A stretch of 64,000 nt of DNA from Paenibacillus sedimenti (lineage in GTDB: Bacteria; Bacillota; Bacilli; Paenibacillales; NBRC-103111): positions 744,001-808,000 of the forward strand of contig NZ_JACVVD010000001.1 in NCBI RefSeq assembly GCF_014534655.1. Direction: 5' to 3'. The notes below the pieces were generated by a model, which was not told where the DNA came from, ran no database searches, and saw nothing but the letters and a program-made list of their open reading frames with translations. The translations under genes and the position numbers were made by a program. This document shows, piece by piece, positions 26,071 to 36,259 of the stretch (its first letter is position 1; each line of letters opens with the position of its first letter).

Positions 26071-26910
26071 CTATTGAGAAGGCTGTTGGTTCAAGGTGAA
26101 TTGCAGCTCAGCCTTCTCAAGGTCTTCTTCGTATTTTGCATGTGTGGCACGAATGACTTGGTGGAATATACCGATCAGCCCATTATGCATAATTCGCAAG
26201 CCTTCAGCCGTGATACCGCCGGGTACAGCTACGCGTTTTTGCAGAGCGACAGGATCGAATCCGCCGGTTGTGAGAAGTTTTCCGGTACCCAGCGTCATTT
26301 CGCTGGCAAGAAGCGTAGCTTCTTCTTTGGAAATTCCCGTTTCCTCCACGGCGGCGTCAATGAACGATTGGATAACATAAGCAAGAAATGCAGGTCCGCA
26401 GCTCGATAGATCGGAAGAAATACGCGTGAAATTTTCGGAAACACGAATTGGCGAGGAGATATGAGCGAGTATATTTTCCAGCCATTCCTTGTCCTCCGGC
26501 TGCATACGGTTGCCATGAATACACAGAGTAGCGCCGCTGAGTACATAGTTTGTGATGCTAGGGATGATCTTGCTGATTTTGGCAGGCAGCAAACATTCCA
26601 AATGCTTAAGCAGCACAGGACTTGTAATCGACACAAACATGTGAGAAGGAAGCACGTCCTCTTTAATTTCATCAATAACAGTTTTAAACTCTGACGGCTT
26701 CACACATAGAAAAATGAGATCGCTTTGAGTCGCAACTTCTCTATTTGATCGGGCCACATGCAGTCCCGGATAGGTCTGTGCCAGATGCTCCACTTTGCTG
26801 ATCGTACGATTACCCGCAATGATCTGCTCCGGGTTGAATGCACCGGAGTGAATGAACGCTTCAATTAGAATACTTCCCATACTCCCAGTACCGATGAATC
26901 CTGCTTTCAT
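26071..26910 (-). CDS. comER: ComER, pyrroline-5-carboxylate reductase-like protein
   Basis: 279 residues. NAD(P)-binding 'MKAGFIGTGSMGSILIEAFI', 'LCVKPSEFKTVIDEI', and the ProC-type dimer region 'SSDLSSCGPAFLAYVIQSFI' and 'KRVAVPGGITAEGLRIM'. ComER resembles ProC and is encoded divergently from comEA in Bacillales, as here. Its role in competence is minor, and links to sporulation timing have been reported. SD GGGAGGG lies before ATG 26910. It converges on leuS. Confidence 0.9.
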   Translation of the reverse strand: MKAGFIGTGSMGSILIEAFIHSGAFNPEQIIAGNRTISKVEHLAQTYPGLHVARSNREVATQSDLIFLCVKPSEFKTVIDEIKEDVLPSHMFVSITSPVLLKHLECLLPAKISKIIPSITNYVLSGATLCIHGNRMQPEDKEWLENILAHISSPIRVSENFTRISSDLSSCGPAFLAYVIQSFIDAAVEETGISKEEATLLASEMTLGTGKLLTTGGFDPVALQKRVAVPGGITAEGLRIMHNGLIGIFHQVIRATHAKYEEDLEKAELQFTLNQQPSQ

Positions 26911-27056
26911 CTAGTTATCCCTCCCAATAATGTTCAGTCACCCTAGTTGTGCCTCATACAGTTGGTTAGAACTGGGCCCAAGCATTTATTCCACTCAGAT
27001 GCTTTTTCATCTATATGCTCATTAACAAACATTCATGCTATGAAAGGAGAGAATTC

Positions 27057-27644
27057 GTGGAATTATTTAGTAATAAAAGGGGTTGGATCGCGATTTCTGC
27101 TGTTTCAGCCTGTTTATTTGGGTATATCATCTGGCAATTTGCGCTAGGCGGACGCTCCATGGTCCGAACGGAATTTCAACCGGTCAACGATCAAATGCAG
27201 CAGCTTATCGCCCAAACAGCCGAACAAACTCAATCTCCCGCCAAAGTGGAAATGGAGCAAAAGTCAGCGCCTGCAATTTCCGCGGTTCCATCTGCCTCGA
27301 CGGAGCCGATTGCAACTTCAACGATGCCATCAATTGCATCAGGGACGCTCCCGGATTCGTCCGCATCGGCCAAGCCTTCTATGATCCCATCACCAAAACC
27401 ATCATCTACGTCAATGATTGCAGCTCCCGGAAAATCCTCCGTACCACACCTCGATTTGAACTCTGCTACTCTGGAGCAATTAGATCAATTGCCCGGAATT
27501 GGAGCCAGCAAAGCCAAGGCAATTATCGATTACCGAAAGCAAAAGGGGCAATTTAGCCGGATAGAGGAGCTGACGGAAGTCAAAGGAATTGGCGAGAAAA
27601 TGCTGGAGAAGCTGAAGCCGCTTATTTATGTGTCTAAGCCATAG
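27057..27644 (+). CDS. comEA: Competence DNA receptor ComEA
   Basis: 195 residues from GTG 27057 (AAGGAGAG upstream). N-terminal membrane anchor 'GWIAISAVSACLFGYIIWQF', a Ser/Pro/Ala-rich stalk of about 90 residues, then two helix-hairpin-helix motifs in 'LDQLPGIGASKAKAIIDYRK' and 'LTEVKGIGEKMLEKLKPLI'. Binds incoming double-stranded DNA on the outer face of the membrane and passes it to ComEC. The com operon here is comEA-metY-comEB-comEC. Confidence 0.95.
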   Translation: MELFSNKRGWIAISAVSACLFGYIIWQFALGGRSMVRTEFQPVNDQMQQLIAQTAEQTQSPAKVEMEQKSAPAISAVPSASTEPIATSTMPSIASGTLPDSSASAKPSMIPSPKPSSTSMIAAPGKSSVPHLDLNSATLEQLDQLPGIGASKAKAIIDYRKQKGQFSRIEELTEVKGIGEKMLEKLKPLIYVSKP

Positions 27645-27715
27645 TCATTCTTTTAATTTACCGGGAAGTATGAGAAGATAATAGGGAAATTTTACCTGAG
27701 GGGGAATGAATGTAA

Positions 27716-29008
<1,293 letters not shown>

Positions 29009-29029
29009 AAGGAGCTAGAGAGAGCGGCT

Positions 29030-29542
29030 ATGAGAAATCGCAAAGACTGGGACACCTATTTTATGGATATCGCCTATATGGCATCCACTCGTTCGCAATG
29101 CAGTCGCAGACACGTTGGAACTGTACTTGTTCAGGGGAAAAAGCTTCTGGGAACAGCCTATAATGGAGCCCCAATGGGGGTGCCCGATTGCAGCGAAGCG
29201 GGTTGCATGCTTGTTGAAGAGATCGAGTTAAAGGTCGTCGAGGACAAAGAGGAAGTTATTCGCAAACAGCGCTGTATCCGCACCATTCACGCCGAACAGA
29301 ACCTCCTGCTCTTTACTGACAGGGAAGACCGTGAGGGTTCAACCGTTTACGTGACCGACCAACCCTGTTGGACTTGCGCTAACATGCTGGCGAACAGCGG
29401 CGTGACCGAAATTGTATTTCACCGAGGCTACCCGAAGGATCACGAAAAAGTAAGCAGCCTCATGCTCGCAAGAGGCATTACCTTTCGAAGAATGGAAGCC
29501 TACGAGCCCCCAGCCGGCACCATTTCAGAAGTAATAAACTAA
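29030..29542 (+). CDS. comEB: ComEB, deoxycytidylate deaminase family
   Basis: 170 residues. Zinc deaminase motif: His/Glu in 'IRTIHAEQNLLLF' and cysteines in 'VTDQPCWTCANMLANSGV'. Starts 'MRNRKDWDTYFMDIAYMAST'. Deaminates dCMP to dUMP; in B. subtilis comEB is not required for DNA uptake although it lies in the com operon. SD AAGGAG. A terminator hairpin follows at 29570. Confidence 0.95.
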   Translation: MRNRKDWDTYFMDIAYMASTRSQCSRRHVGTVLVQGKKLLGTAYNGAPMGVPDCSEAGCMLVEEIELKVVEDKEEVIRKQRCIRTIHAEQNLLLFTDREDREGSTVYVTDQPCWTCANMLANSGVTEIVFHRGYPKDHEKVSSLMLARGITFRRMEAYEPPAGTISEVIN

Positions 29543-29569
29543 TATTGCTTGAAAGCATAATAGGGGAAG

Positions 29570-29617
29570 AACCTCTTTCTGCAAACGGCCATGTGTGCCG
29601 GTGTGGAAAGAGGTTTT
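29570..29617 (+). terminator. Terminator after comEB
   Basis: AACCTCTTTC, 28-base loop, GAAAGAGGTTTTT. It would separate or attenuate comEC transcription from the upstream com genes. Confidence 0.7.
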
Positions 29618-29670
29618 TCGTTTTGTTGCGGCTGATCGCTAATGTGCAGCCTTTGGTTTATACACCTTTG

Positions 29671-29990
29671 TGCTGCTATTGGCACTATCCCTTCGGCTCG
29701 TGGAGCCCGTTGCTGCCGGCTCTATCCCTATGGCTCATGTGGAGCATGTTGCTGCTGGCACTATCCCTACGGCTCATATGGAGCATGTTGCTGCTGGCAC
29801 TATCCCTACGGCTCATATGGAGCATGTTGCTGCTGGCACTATCCCTTCGGCTCATGGAGCCCGTTGCTGCTGGCACTATCCCTACGGCTCATGTGGAGCA
29901 TGTTGCTATTGACACTATCCCTTTAGCTCATGTGGAGCATGCTGCTGTAGGTACTGTCCCTTCGGCTCATCTTGTTGCTGTACTATACCT
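29671..29990 (+). repeat. Tandem 37/39-bp minisatellite between comEB and comEC
   Basis: About eight abutting units such as GGCACTATCCCTACGGCTCA followed by TATGGAGCATGTTGCTGCT. Most units are 39 bases. Two (near 29682 and 29836) are 37 bases and read CTCGTGGAGCCCG or CTCATGGAGCCCG. Each unit holds a small GGCTC/GAGCC or GCTC/GAGC inverted repeat. Several reading frames stay open through it on both strands, which is expected from repetition, and I see no SD; I do not call a gene. Confidence 0.85.
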
Positions 29991-30098
29991 TTTCCTCAGG
30001 CAAGCAGTAGTCGTACTCTACCCGGTTGTATCCGACGTTGCATCTGAGCGAAGGGGATAGTGATGAAAGGAAACGACAAAAAATAAATGGAGGTTCAG

Positions 30099-32624
30099 AT
30101 GAAACGACCAGTTGTTCTTGGGTGTTGTCTGTGGATAACCGGATATTCACTCGCGCTATACATTGAGCTGCCGTGGCTTTCTTTAACGGCTAGCGCGCTA
30201 ATTCTGCTAGCGCTGATCGTAATTTATGCGCTCCGGCTGCCGGGAAGGCTGCTTGCAGGCGCTTTGCTGCTGGTCGGTGTAGCCTACGGCTACTACCACT
30301 GGAACGACCAGCGGAATATTTCCGCGCTGCTGCCGCTCACGCAGCAGCAGCAAAGTCTGGGCGGCAGCGAGGTCACGCTGCTCGGCCGTATTGCAAGCCC
30401 TGTCTCCGTCGACGGCGACAGGGCCAGCTTCGCCGTGGAAGCGGAGTCCATCCGCTTCCATGAATCCGACGCTTTCCCGCTCGGCGGGGAAAGCGTTCAG
30501 GTTTCGCTGCGCCTGCTCCAGCAGGAGCAGCAGGCGCAAGCGGCGGGTTGGCGCCGGGGCGACGCCCTGACGCTGCAGGGGACGCTTCGCAGCCCGGCGC
30601 CAGCCCGCAATTTCGGCGGTTTCGATTACCGCCGATACTTGCGCCTTCACCACACACACTGGCTGCTCACAGCCAAGGGTGCGGATCAGGCGCAGGTCGA
30701 GCCTGCGGCCTCTCGCGTTAGCGTCGTTCAGCTGCTGCGCTGGAACGACGAGCTGCGCGACGCCCTCGGCAAGCGCATGGATCAGATTTTCCCCGCATCA
30801 CAAGCGGGGTTCATGAAAAGCATGCTGATCGGCATGCAGGACGATCTTGATCCTGAACGGTTCCAGCAATTTTCGGAGCTGGGACTTACGCATATTTTAG
30901 CCATATCCGGCCTCAATGTGGCTGTTTTTCTTGGTGTCTGCATATGGATCATGCGCAGAATGAAGCTTGCCAGAGAAACCTACCTGTTGGTATCGATGCT
31001 GCTCCTGCCCTTTTATATCCTGCTGACAGGAGCATCTCCGTCCATCATAAGAGCGGGCCTCATGGCGATCGTCGCTTTGTATGCGGCCAGGCGGGGAGTG
31101 CTGAAGGATGTACTTCATATTATGGCTATCGTCGCATGGCTGATGCTCGTATGGGATCCTTATTATATGTTGGACGTTAGTTTTCAACTTTCCTTTTTGG
31201 TCACGTTAGGCCTCATTATCGGTGTTCAAAGAGTGAATGAACTAATAGAAGACGCTATATCCTCTCAGGTGCTTCGGAATACAATATCCATCACCATCGT
31301 TTCCCAATTGGTCTCATTTCCGGTCTCGATTTATTATTTTAATCAATTCTCTTTACTATCATGGCTTGCCAATGCAGTATTGGTCCCGGTTATTAGTATG
31401 GTTGTCTTTCCGGCAGGGCTTCTGGCTTTAGCAGCAGGACTTCTGCACATACCTGCCGGCGCGTGTGTCGGATGGCTCTTGTCTTGGCTTAACGTTGTCG
31501 TATTCTGGGTGACGGACAAACTACAGCAGCTGAGAGGGTTCAAAATGATTTGGCCCTCGCCAAGTTTGGCGTGGATCGCTGTTTTTTACTTATTGCTAGT
31601 TTTAATCTACGTACTTTTGCATAAACGGCATCAGCTTCAAAGGTCAGATAACCCGATCGTATTACAATCGTATTTATACAAGAAGGGGAAACTGCTTAGA
31701 ATCTTGCTTTTCACTTCTGTTGTCAGCTTCGCCATTTTACTGTGGACCGGATATTCGCCGAATCGATTCGATCGTTCCGGTTTGGTGCAATTTATCGATG
31801 TTGGACAAGGCGATAGTATTCTGATCCATACTCCTCACGGCAAACATGTTCTTATCGACGGAGGAGGAACGATCACCTTCGAGAAACGCGGGGAGGAATG
31901 GAAGCGGCGCAAAGATCCTTTTGAGGTCGGTCGTAAAGTGCTTGTGCCGCTGCTGAAGAAGAGAGGTGTCCATGCGTTGGATCTTCTTGTTCTGACGCAT
32001 GAGGATGCCGATCATAGCGGAGGGTTGCAAGCGGTGATGGAACAAGTTCCGGTCAAACAGTTCCTTTTCAATGGAACCTTGAAGCCAAATGCAGGAATAG
32101 AGAAATTGTTCACCACTGCGTTGAATCGTAAAGTACCGCTATTAACTGCGCATACAAGCGAGTGGATCGAGCTCGATCCGGAAACAAGGCTTCAGGTGCT
32201 TTATCCTTTTGCCGGTCGGACCAAACAGGTGGAATTGCTTCAGGAGCAGAACGCTCAATCCATTGTTTTTCTATTAGAGATGCAAGGGACGCGATGGCTT
32301 TTTACAGGGGATATGGAGAAAGAAACGGAAGCGGCCTTACTCGAAAGTTTCAAGGAAAAGTCAGAGAAGCAACCAAAGATTGACGTGCTTAAGGTTGCTC
32401 ATCATGGAAGTAAAACATCAACTACAGGGGCGTGGCTGGATTATTGGAAACCGACACTGGCTGTCATATCGGCCGGAGCGAATAATCGTTATGGTCATCC
32501 TGCTCCGGATGTTATGCAGCGATTAAAACAGGCTGGGGTTCAGATATTTCGAACTGACAAGATGGGTGAGGTTCAACTTGAAGTACGTCAAGGGATGATA
32601 TTCTCGAGGATGAGGATAAATTAA
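30099..32624 (+). CDS. comEC: DNA uptake channel ComEC/Rec2
   Basis: 841 residues from ATG 30099 (GGAGG 7 bases upstream). N-terminal membrane helices and an OB-like DUF4131 domain, then the Competence domain of several helices ('GLTHILAISGLNVAVFLGVC'), and a C-terminal metallo-beta-lactamase domain with 'VLTHEDADHSGGLQAV' and 'VAHHGSKTSTTGAWLDY'. Moves single-stranded DNA across the membrane and may degrade the other strand. The segment 30240-30760 is much more GC-rich than the rest. The last gene of the com operon, separated from comEB by a terminator and a minisatellite. Confidence 0.95.
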   Translation: MKRPVVLGCCLWITGYSLALYIELPWLSLTASALILLALIVIYALRLPGRLLAGALLLVGVAYGYYHWNDQRNISALLPLTQQQQSLGGSEVTLLGRIASPVSVDGDRASFAVEAESIRFHESDAFPLGGESVQVSLRLLQQEQQAQAAGWRRGDALTLQGTLRSPAPARNFGGFDYRRYLRLHHTHWLLTAKGADQAQVEPAASRVSVVQLLRWNDELRDALGKRMDQIFPASQAGFMKSMLIGMQDDLDPERFQQFSELGLTHILAISGLNVAVFLGVCIWIMRRMKLARETYLLVSMLLLPFYILLTGASPSIIRAGLMAIVALYAARRGVLKDVLHIMAIVAWLMLVWDPYYMLDVSFQLSFLVTLGLIIGVQRVNELIEDAISSQVLRNTISITIVSQLVSFPVSIYYFNQFSLLSWLANAVLVPVISMVVFPAGLLALAAGLLHIPAGACVGWLLSWLNVVVFWVTDKLQQLRGFKMIWPSPSLAWIAVFYLLLVLIYVLLHKRHQLQRSDNPIVLQSYLYKKGKLLRILLFTSVVSFAILLWTGYSPNRFDRSGLVQFIDVGQGDSILIHTPHGKHVLIDGGGTITFEKRGEEWKRRKDPFEVGRKVLVPLLKKRGVHALDLLVLTHEDADHSGGLQAVMEQVPVKQFLFNGTLKPNAGIEKLFTTALNRKVPLLTAHTSEWIELDPETRLQVLYPFAGRTKQVELLQEQNAQSIVFLLEMQGTRWLFTGDMEKETEAALLESFKEKSEKQPKIDVLKVAHHGSKTSTTGAWLDYWKPTLAVISAGANNRYGHPAPDVMQRLKQAGVQIFRTDKMGEVQLEVRQGMIFSRMRIN

Positions 32625-32777
32625 GCTGTCCGGTAAGCTGGAGCAGATTTCCAAGGTGAATCCCCGTCCGATTCGACGGATAATCACTTTTACGCGGACT
32701 TCAATTTCGGCCTGTGTAAACAGGTTCGCTCCTTGAAGGGCAATTTTGCGTTTGGTGCGTTCAACTTTAAAATCAAC
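32625..32777 (-). pseudogene. Possible decayed small gene, convergent with comEC
   Basis: Reading the minus strand from 32777, an open stretch of about 50 codons looks like real protein ('VDFKVERTKRKIALQGANLF', then 'TQAEIEVRVKVIIRRIGRGF'). It has no start codon in its own frame. ATG-TTA-TAC lies just upstream in a neighbouring frame, and loss of one base there would join the two. I do not recognise the protein. It could be the remnant of a frameshifted gene, or chance. Confidence 0.25.
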
Positions 32778-32944
32778 CGTATAACATGATGAAGTCCCTC
32801 ACTTTTGGACAAGCCTTACTTACAATATTCTCTTCTTTGGTACTACATAAACATAGTACTATGCCTTCAGTTTAAAAGGATTACAATGGATAGTAATTTA
32901 ACTCATGTCCAGGAAAGGGGCTGAACGGGAGTGTAATTCGGCAT

Positions 32945-32970
32945 TAAACCAAATGCAATTTCTTGCGTCT
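32945..32970 (+). promoter_or_regulatory. Candidate ECF-sigma promoter of the sigma/anti-sigma operon
   Basis: TTAAAC (32945-32950), 16-base spacer, CGTC (32967-32970). This matches the AAC...CGT(A/C) layout of sigma-W/sigma-X type promoters and would allow autoregulation. The rest of the 32778-33121 gap is AT-rich with no open frame of note. Confidence 0.4.
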
Positions 32971-33031
32971 AATATACGTAATGCGGATGGCACGGTATAT
33001 ATTTATTTTTGAAATTTTGTTATTCTGATAG

Positions 33032-33060
33032 TTGCAAGACAGCAAATGTTTTTTTATTCT
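33032..33060 (+). promoter_or_regulatory. Candidate sigma-A promoter of the ECF sigma gene
   Basis: TTGCAA (33032-33037), 17-base spacer, TATTCT (33055-33060), 62 bases before GTG 33122. Confidence 0.45.
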
Positions 33061-33121
33061 ATAGATTGCAACCTTATTGGATGCAACTGCGTCTGTAAGA
33101 TTGCAAGAGGGAGGGATCCCA

Positions 33122-33670
33122 GTGGTAGCACCCGAACTGGTTAGGGCCGCTCAAGCCGGTGACCGTGATGCTCTCATTACCCTATTGCGAGAAATCGAGG
33201 CTCACGTCTATCGAACCGCTTATTATATTTTGAATAATGAACAAGATGCCTTGGACGCATCGCAAGAGGCCTTGCTTCGCATTTATACCAAAATTAATTC
33301 TTATGAAGAAAAAGCACTGTTCAAGACGTGGGTGCAGCGGATTGTCACCAACATCTGCATTGATAAATTTCGCAAGGCGAAGCCAACGGTTTCCATTGAT
33401 GAGCACGAAATGATATTTACTGCCGAACATAACGTAGAGAATGAGATTATGAGCGGATATTTAGCGAAAGATATACGAGAAGCGATCGATAAGCTTCCCG
33501 ATCACCACCGATCTGTTGTTGTTCTTCGCTATTTGCAGGACTTTTCGTATCATGAAATTGCAGAGTCGTTAAACTTACCGCTGAATACGGTAAAGTCTTA
33601 CTTATTTCGAGCTAGACAGCAATTGCAGTCGCTGCTCCAAGAATATCAGAAAGGAGGTGTTCGGGGATGA
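33122..33670 (+). CDS. ECF RNA polymerase sigma factor (SigW-like)
   Basis: 182 residues from GTG 33122 (GGAGGGATCCCA upstream). Region 2 'EQDALDASQEALLRIYTKIN' and 'FKTWVQRIVTNICIDKFRKA'. Region 4 'LPDHHRSVVVLRYLQDFSYH' with helix-turn-helix 'EIAESLNLPLNTVKSYLFRA'. An ECF factor directing RNA polymerase to envelope-stress type promoters, held inactive by the membrane anti-sigma factor encoded next. The two genes overlap (ATGA). The regulon cannot be read from this window. The upstream ECF-like promoter suggests autoregulation. Confidence 0.93.
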   Translation: MVAPELVRAAQAGDRDALITLLREIEAHVYRTAYYILNNEQDALDASQEALLRIYTKINSYEEKALFKTWVQRIVTNICIDKFRKAKPTVSIDEHEMIFTAEHNVENEIMSGYLAKDIREAIDKLPDHHRSVVVLRYLQDFSYHEIAESLNLPLNTVKSYLFRARQQLQSLLQEYQKGGVRG

Positions 33671-34881
33671 ATTGTCAAGAGGTGATGGAGCTTATGCAAA
33701 GACAACTGGATGGAGATTTGCTTGCACAGGAGGAGGAAGAGCTCGAAGCTCACCTGATGCATTGCTTAGAGTGCGCCGAAATGTTCGAACGTTTGCAGCG
33801 CTTGTCCGATGAGCTGGCAGGACTGCCCAAGGTCGTTCCTCCATACAGCTTGGTCGATGCGATACTGCCGCAACTGGGTGAGATCGATCGGCATGCCGCG
33901 GCATCCATTACCGATCCGGCGACTGCTTTCAGCACGCAAGCTCCATCCCTGGCAGCCGGGCAGCCGACTAAACTCCCTTGGACACGCCGTTTCGGGTCGC
34001 AGTTTTCTTGGAAATTCGCCGGAGGTGTCGTAGCAGCGGGCCTCATTATCGGATTTTTTGCTTTCAACATGAAGCATCCGGTGCTGGATCAAGCGGATGG
34101 CTTGCTTCAACCTAGAACCAAGTCGGAGTCTTCCGCCGCCGCACAAAACGCTCCTGCGGCCGGCACAACATCCGGTGGCGCAGCCGACCGGAAAACGATG
34201 ATGGATGATGGTAATTCAGCCTCTAAGGCTGCACCCGCCACCTCAGAGATGAATCGGGAGAGCACTCCGCCTGCAGATATCCCTTCTCCACAGGCAACAA
34301 CGGATGCGAAACTGGAGAAACCAATGGCTCTTGATCAGTCAGGTTCTCCGAAGAGTACACCAAGCGATCCGGCTTCGCGCATGACTCCGGCAACAACGGA
34401 GCCTGAGCGGATGAAAGATCCGCAATCGCCGGGAGCTTCTGAGAAGAATAATCCTGCTGCTAAACCAGCGGAACCGACGGATTCGAATCAGAACAAGGCG
34501 AATACGACACAGGATGAGCCTAAGGATATGAATACATTGAAAGCTGATGAGCCTTCACCGTCTCCGGTAGCAAAAATGAGTGACCCGCAAGAGAATATCG
34601 GCAATAGAAATGGTATTTTTTCTTTTACTGCCCAGCCTGACCATCCTTTAAAATCTGCGACTGGCGCTTATGAAGCTGTCATCGAGCAGCGGCATGTTGT
34701 CATTCGGGACAGCTCCTCCCAGGAAATCGTGTTTACTTCCAAACAGGAATGGTCGGAGTCCGATGAGCTTAAGCTAGTTGAGTGGTCTACAGATGACAAG
34801 TTGACTTATCAAGTTACCAGTGGCGATACGTCCAAGTCTTTTGTGATCGATGTAAAAGCAAAGACGGAAATTTCTCCATAA
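33667..34881 (+). CDS. Membrane anti-sigma factor with zinc-finger domain
   Basis: 404 residues. N-terminal anti-sigma zinc finger (zf-HC2) with H-x3-C-x2-C in 'EAHLMHCLECAEMFERL'. One membrane helix at about 118-137 ('FAGGVVAAGLIIGFFAFNM'). Then an external linker of about 170 residues very rich in Ala, Pro, Ser, Thr, Glu and Lys, and a folded C-terminal domain of about 85 residues ('FSFTAQPDHPLKSATGAYEA'). Binds the ECF sigma factor encoded just before it and presumably releases it after cleavage of the external part. The long linker suggests the sensor reaches into the wall. Confidence 0.88.
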   Translation: MNCQEVMELMQRQLDGDLLAQEEEELEAHLMHCLECAEMFERLQRLSDELAGLPKVVPPYSLVDAILPQLGEIDRHAAASITDPATAFSTQAPSLAAGQPTKLPWTRRFGSQFSWKFAGGVVAAGLIIGFFAFNMKHPVLDQADGLLQPRTKSESSAAAQNAPAAGTTSGGAADRKTMMDDGNSASKAAPATSEMNRESTPPADIPSPQATTDAKLEKPMALDQSGSPKSTPSDPASRMTPATTEPERMKDPQSPGASEKNNPAAKPAEPTDSNQNKANTTQDEPKDMNTLKADEPSPSPVAKMSDPQENIGNRNGIFSFTAQPDHPLKSATGAYEAVIEQRHVVIRDSSSQEIVFTSKQEWSESDELKLVEWSTDDKLTYQVTSGDTSKSFVIDVKAKTEISP

Positions 34882-35017
34882 TTTTTTTGCAAAATGAATG
34901 CACCAAACGGATCGCCGCGCGTATGCTGTATGAGAAGCGCGTGAATGTGTTCGGTGGTTCGTCACTCGGTCAAAGGTTTCTAGAGCCTTTGCACCGGTGT
35001 TTAAATAGATGCTGTTT

Positions 35018-35037
35018 CCGAAAGGGGACCCTTTCGG
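35018..35037 (+). repeat. Short near-perfect palindrome
   Basis: CCGAAAGGG, GA, CCCTTTCGG. Lies in the 276-base gap before holA, 24 bases upstream of the terminator. It could be an operator or RNA hairpin. Nothing else recognisable in the gap except the terminator. Confidence 0.5.
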
Positions 35038-35060
35038 GACAAATTCTTCCAGTTGCTCGG

Positions 35061-35107
35061 CAAAGGGATTGCGTCAATGTCTTCGGACTTTGACGCAATC
35101 CCTTTGT
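35061..35107 (+). terminator. Strong hairpin before holA
   Basis: CAAAGGGATTGCGTCAA, 12-base loop, TTGACGCAATCCCTTTG: a perfect 17-bp stem followed by TTGTTGG. Ends the sigma/anti-sigma transcript. Confidence 0.75.
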
Positions 35108-35158
35108 TGTTGGTAAGATGATGGTGGGAAGCTTGAGCTTATAGGAGTGTGTGGGAAA

Positions 35159-36178
35159 ATGGATGCGAAGAAAGCATTGAAAGACATACAAGCAGGGCGG
35201 CCGGCTCCGGTTTATTTGTGTTACGGGCTCGAGAAATATAGAATGAGAGAATTCATTCAAGTATTGATGGATTCGCTGATTGAACCGGAACATAAGGAAT
35301 TTGCCGTCAGTAAATTTGATTTGGGTGAAATCAGTCTTTCGGCGGTGCTGGAAGATGCAGAAACACTGCCGTTCATGGTTCCGAAAAAGCTCATCATTGC
35401 GACGAATGCGCTTTTTTTCACAGGAGCTAAAGAGAGCACCAAGGTGGAGCATCACCTGGACCGCCTGATCGACTATCTGAAGTCTCCTGCCGAGCATACT
35501 GTGATCGTCTTTACTGTCGATGCGGATAAGCTGGATGAGCGCAAAAAGGTCGTTAAATCGCTTAAAGAGCATGAAGCAGCGATTCCGTTCCTCTCGCTTA
35601 CTGCGGAGGAGCTGCAGCAGTGGGTCACTCGACAAGCGCAGAAATTAGGTTTTGCCTTCACTGGAGGATCGGTCGATCAGTTGATTCTGTATACGGGAGG
35701 AAATCTGCAGTCCTTATCGGCTGAGATTGAGAAGATATCTTTGTATGTGGGGAATGGAGGTACGGCGTCGAAGGAAACCGTTGATCAACTCGTGGCGCGC
35801 AGCACGGAGCAGAATGTGTTTATTCTCATCGAAGATATCGTAAATTTGAGGCTGGAAAGAGCGTTCGTCATCCTGGAGGAACTGCTCAAACAGCGTGAAG
35901 AGCCCATTAAGATCGCCGCGCTCATCGCCAGACAGTTCCGCATTATGCTGCAGGTGAAAGAGCTAAGCAAGCAGGGATATTCGCAGCAGCAGATGGCTTC
36001 GCAAATCGGATTGCATCCGTTCGCGGTTAAAGTGGCAGAGGGACAGGCCCGCAAGTATGAAGCGGACAAGCTGTGCGCGATCATGTCGCAACTGGCCGAT
36101 CTTGATTTCCAGATGAAAAGCGGGAAAATCGATAAAGTATTAGGACTCGAAATGTTTTTGCTTAGGCTGGCGGCCTAA
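35159..36178 (+). CDS. holA: DNA polymerase III delta subunit
   Basis: 339 residues. ATG 35159 chosen; GTG 35147 and 35151 are alternatives with similar SD spacing from AGGAG. Starts 'MDAKKALKDIQAGRPAPVYL', with delta-subunit phrases 'GLEKYRMREFIQVLMDSLI' and 'ILYTGGNLQSLSAEIEKISL'. Three-domain clamp-loader subunit that opens the sliding clamp; YqeN in Bacillus. It occupies the usual place between comEC and rpsT. Confidence 0.93.
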   Translation: MDAKKALKDIQAGRPAPVYLCYGLEKYRMREFIQVLMDSLIEPEHKEFAVSKFDLGEISLSAVLEDAETLPFMVPKKLIIATNALFFTGAKESTKVEHHLDRLIDYLKSPAEHTVIVFTVDADKLDERKKVVKSLKEHEAAIPFLSLTAEELQQWVTRQAQKLGFAFTGGSVDQLILYTGGNLQSLSAEIEKISLYVGNGGTASKETVDQLVARSTEQNVFILIEDIVNLRLERAFVILEELLKQREEPIKIAALIARQFRIMLQVKELSKQGYSQQQMASQIGLHPFAVKVAEGQARKYEADKLCAIMSQLADLDFQMKSGKIDKVLGLEMFLLRLAA

Positions 36179-36206
36179 CTTATCCCCCACCTCTCACCAT
36201 ATAAAG

Positions 36207-36242
36207 AAAAGTCCAGTTCTCTTGAAAGAGAGCTGGACTTTT
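36207..36242. terminator. Bidirectional terminator holA / rpsT
   Basis: AAAAGTCCAG, TTCTCTT-GAAA-GAGAG inner part, CTGGACTTTT. Placed between convergent genes and symmetric in A/T tails. Confidence 0.88.
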
Positions 36243-36259
36243 GTTTGTATGTTCTTGGG

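Noticed and set aside
26074-26120. Perfect 12-bp inverted repeat TTGAGAAGGCTG...CAGCCTTCTCAA as leuS terminator
   Set aside because: It lies inside the comER coding end, has a 23-base loop and no T-run; kept only as a possible RNA hairpin.
26911-27056. ComK boxes or clear divergent promoters between comER and comEA
   Set aside because: No AAAA-N5-TTTT pairs and no -35/-10 pair with acceptable spacing.
27645-27715. SAM (S-box) riboswitch before metY
   Set aside because: Only 71 bases and none of the conserved S-box helices.
29671-29990. CRISPR array
   Set aside because: Repeats abut without unique spacers and no cas gene is present.
29545-30060. Overlapping open frames through the minisatellite, giving repeats such as WHYPYGSYGACC
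   Set aside because: Three frames plus the minus strand are all open, as expected from tandem repetition. No SD, no signal peptide, and the 2-bp unit-length changes would shift any frame.
34887-35093. Open frame of 68 codons in the gap before holA
   Set aside because: Crosses a palindrome and a terminator, has no SD and no protein-like features.
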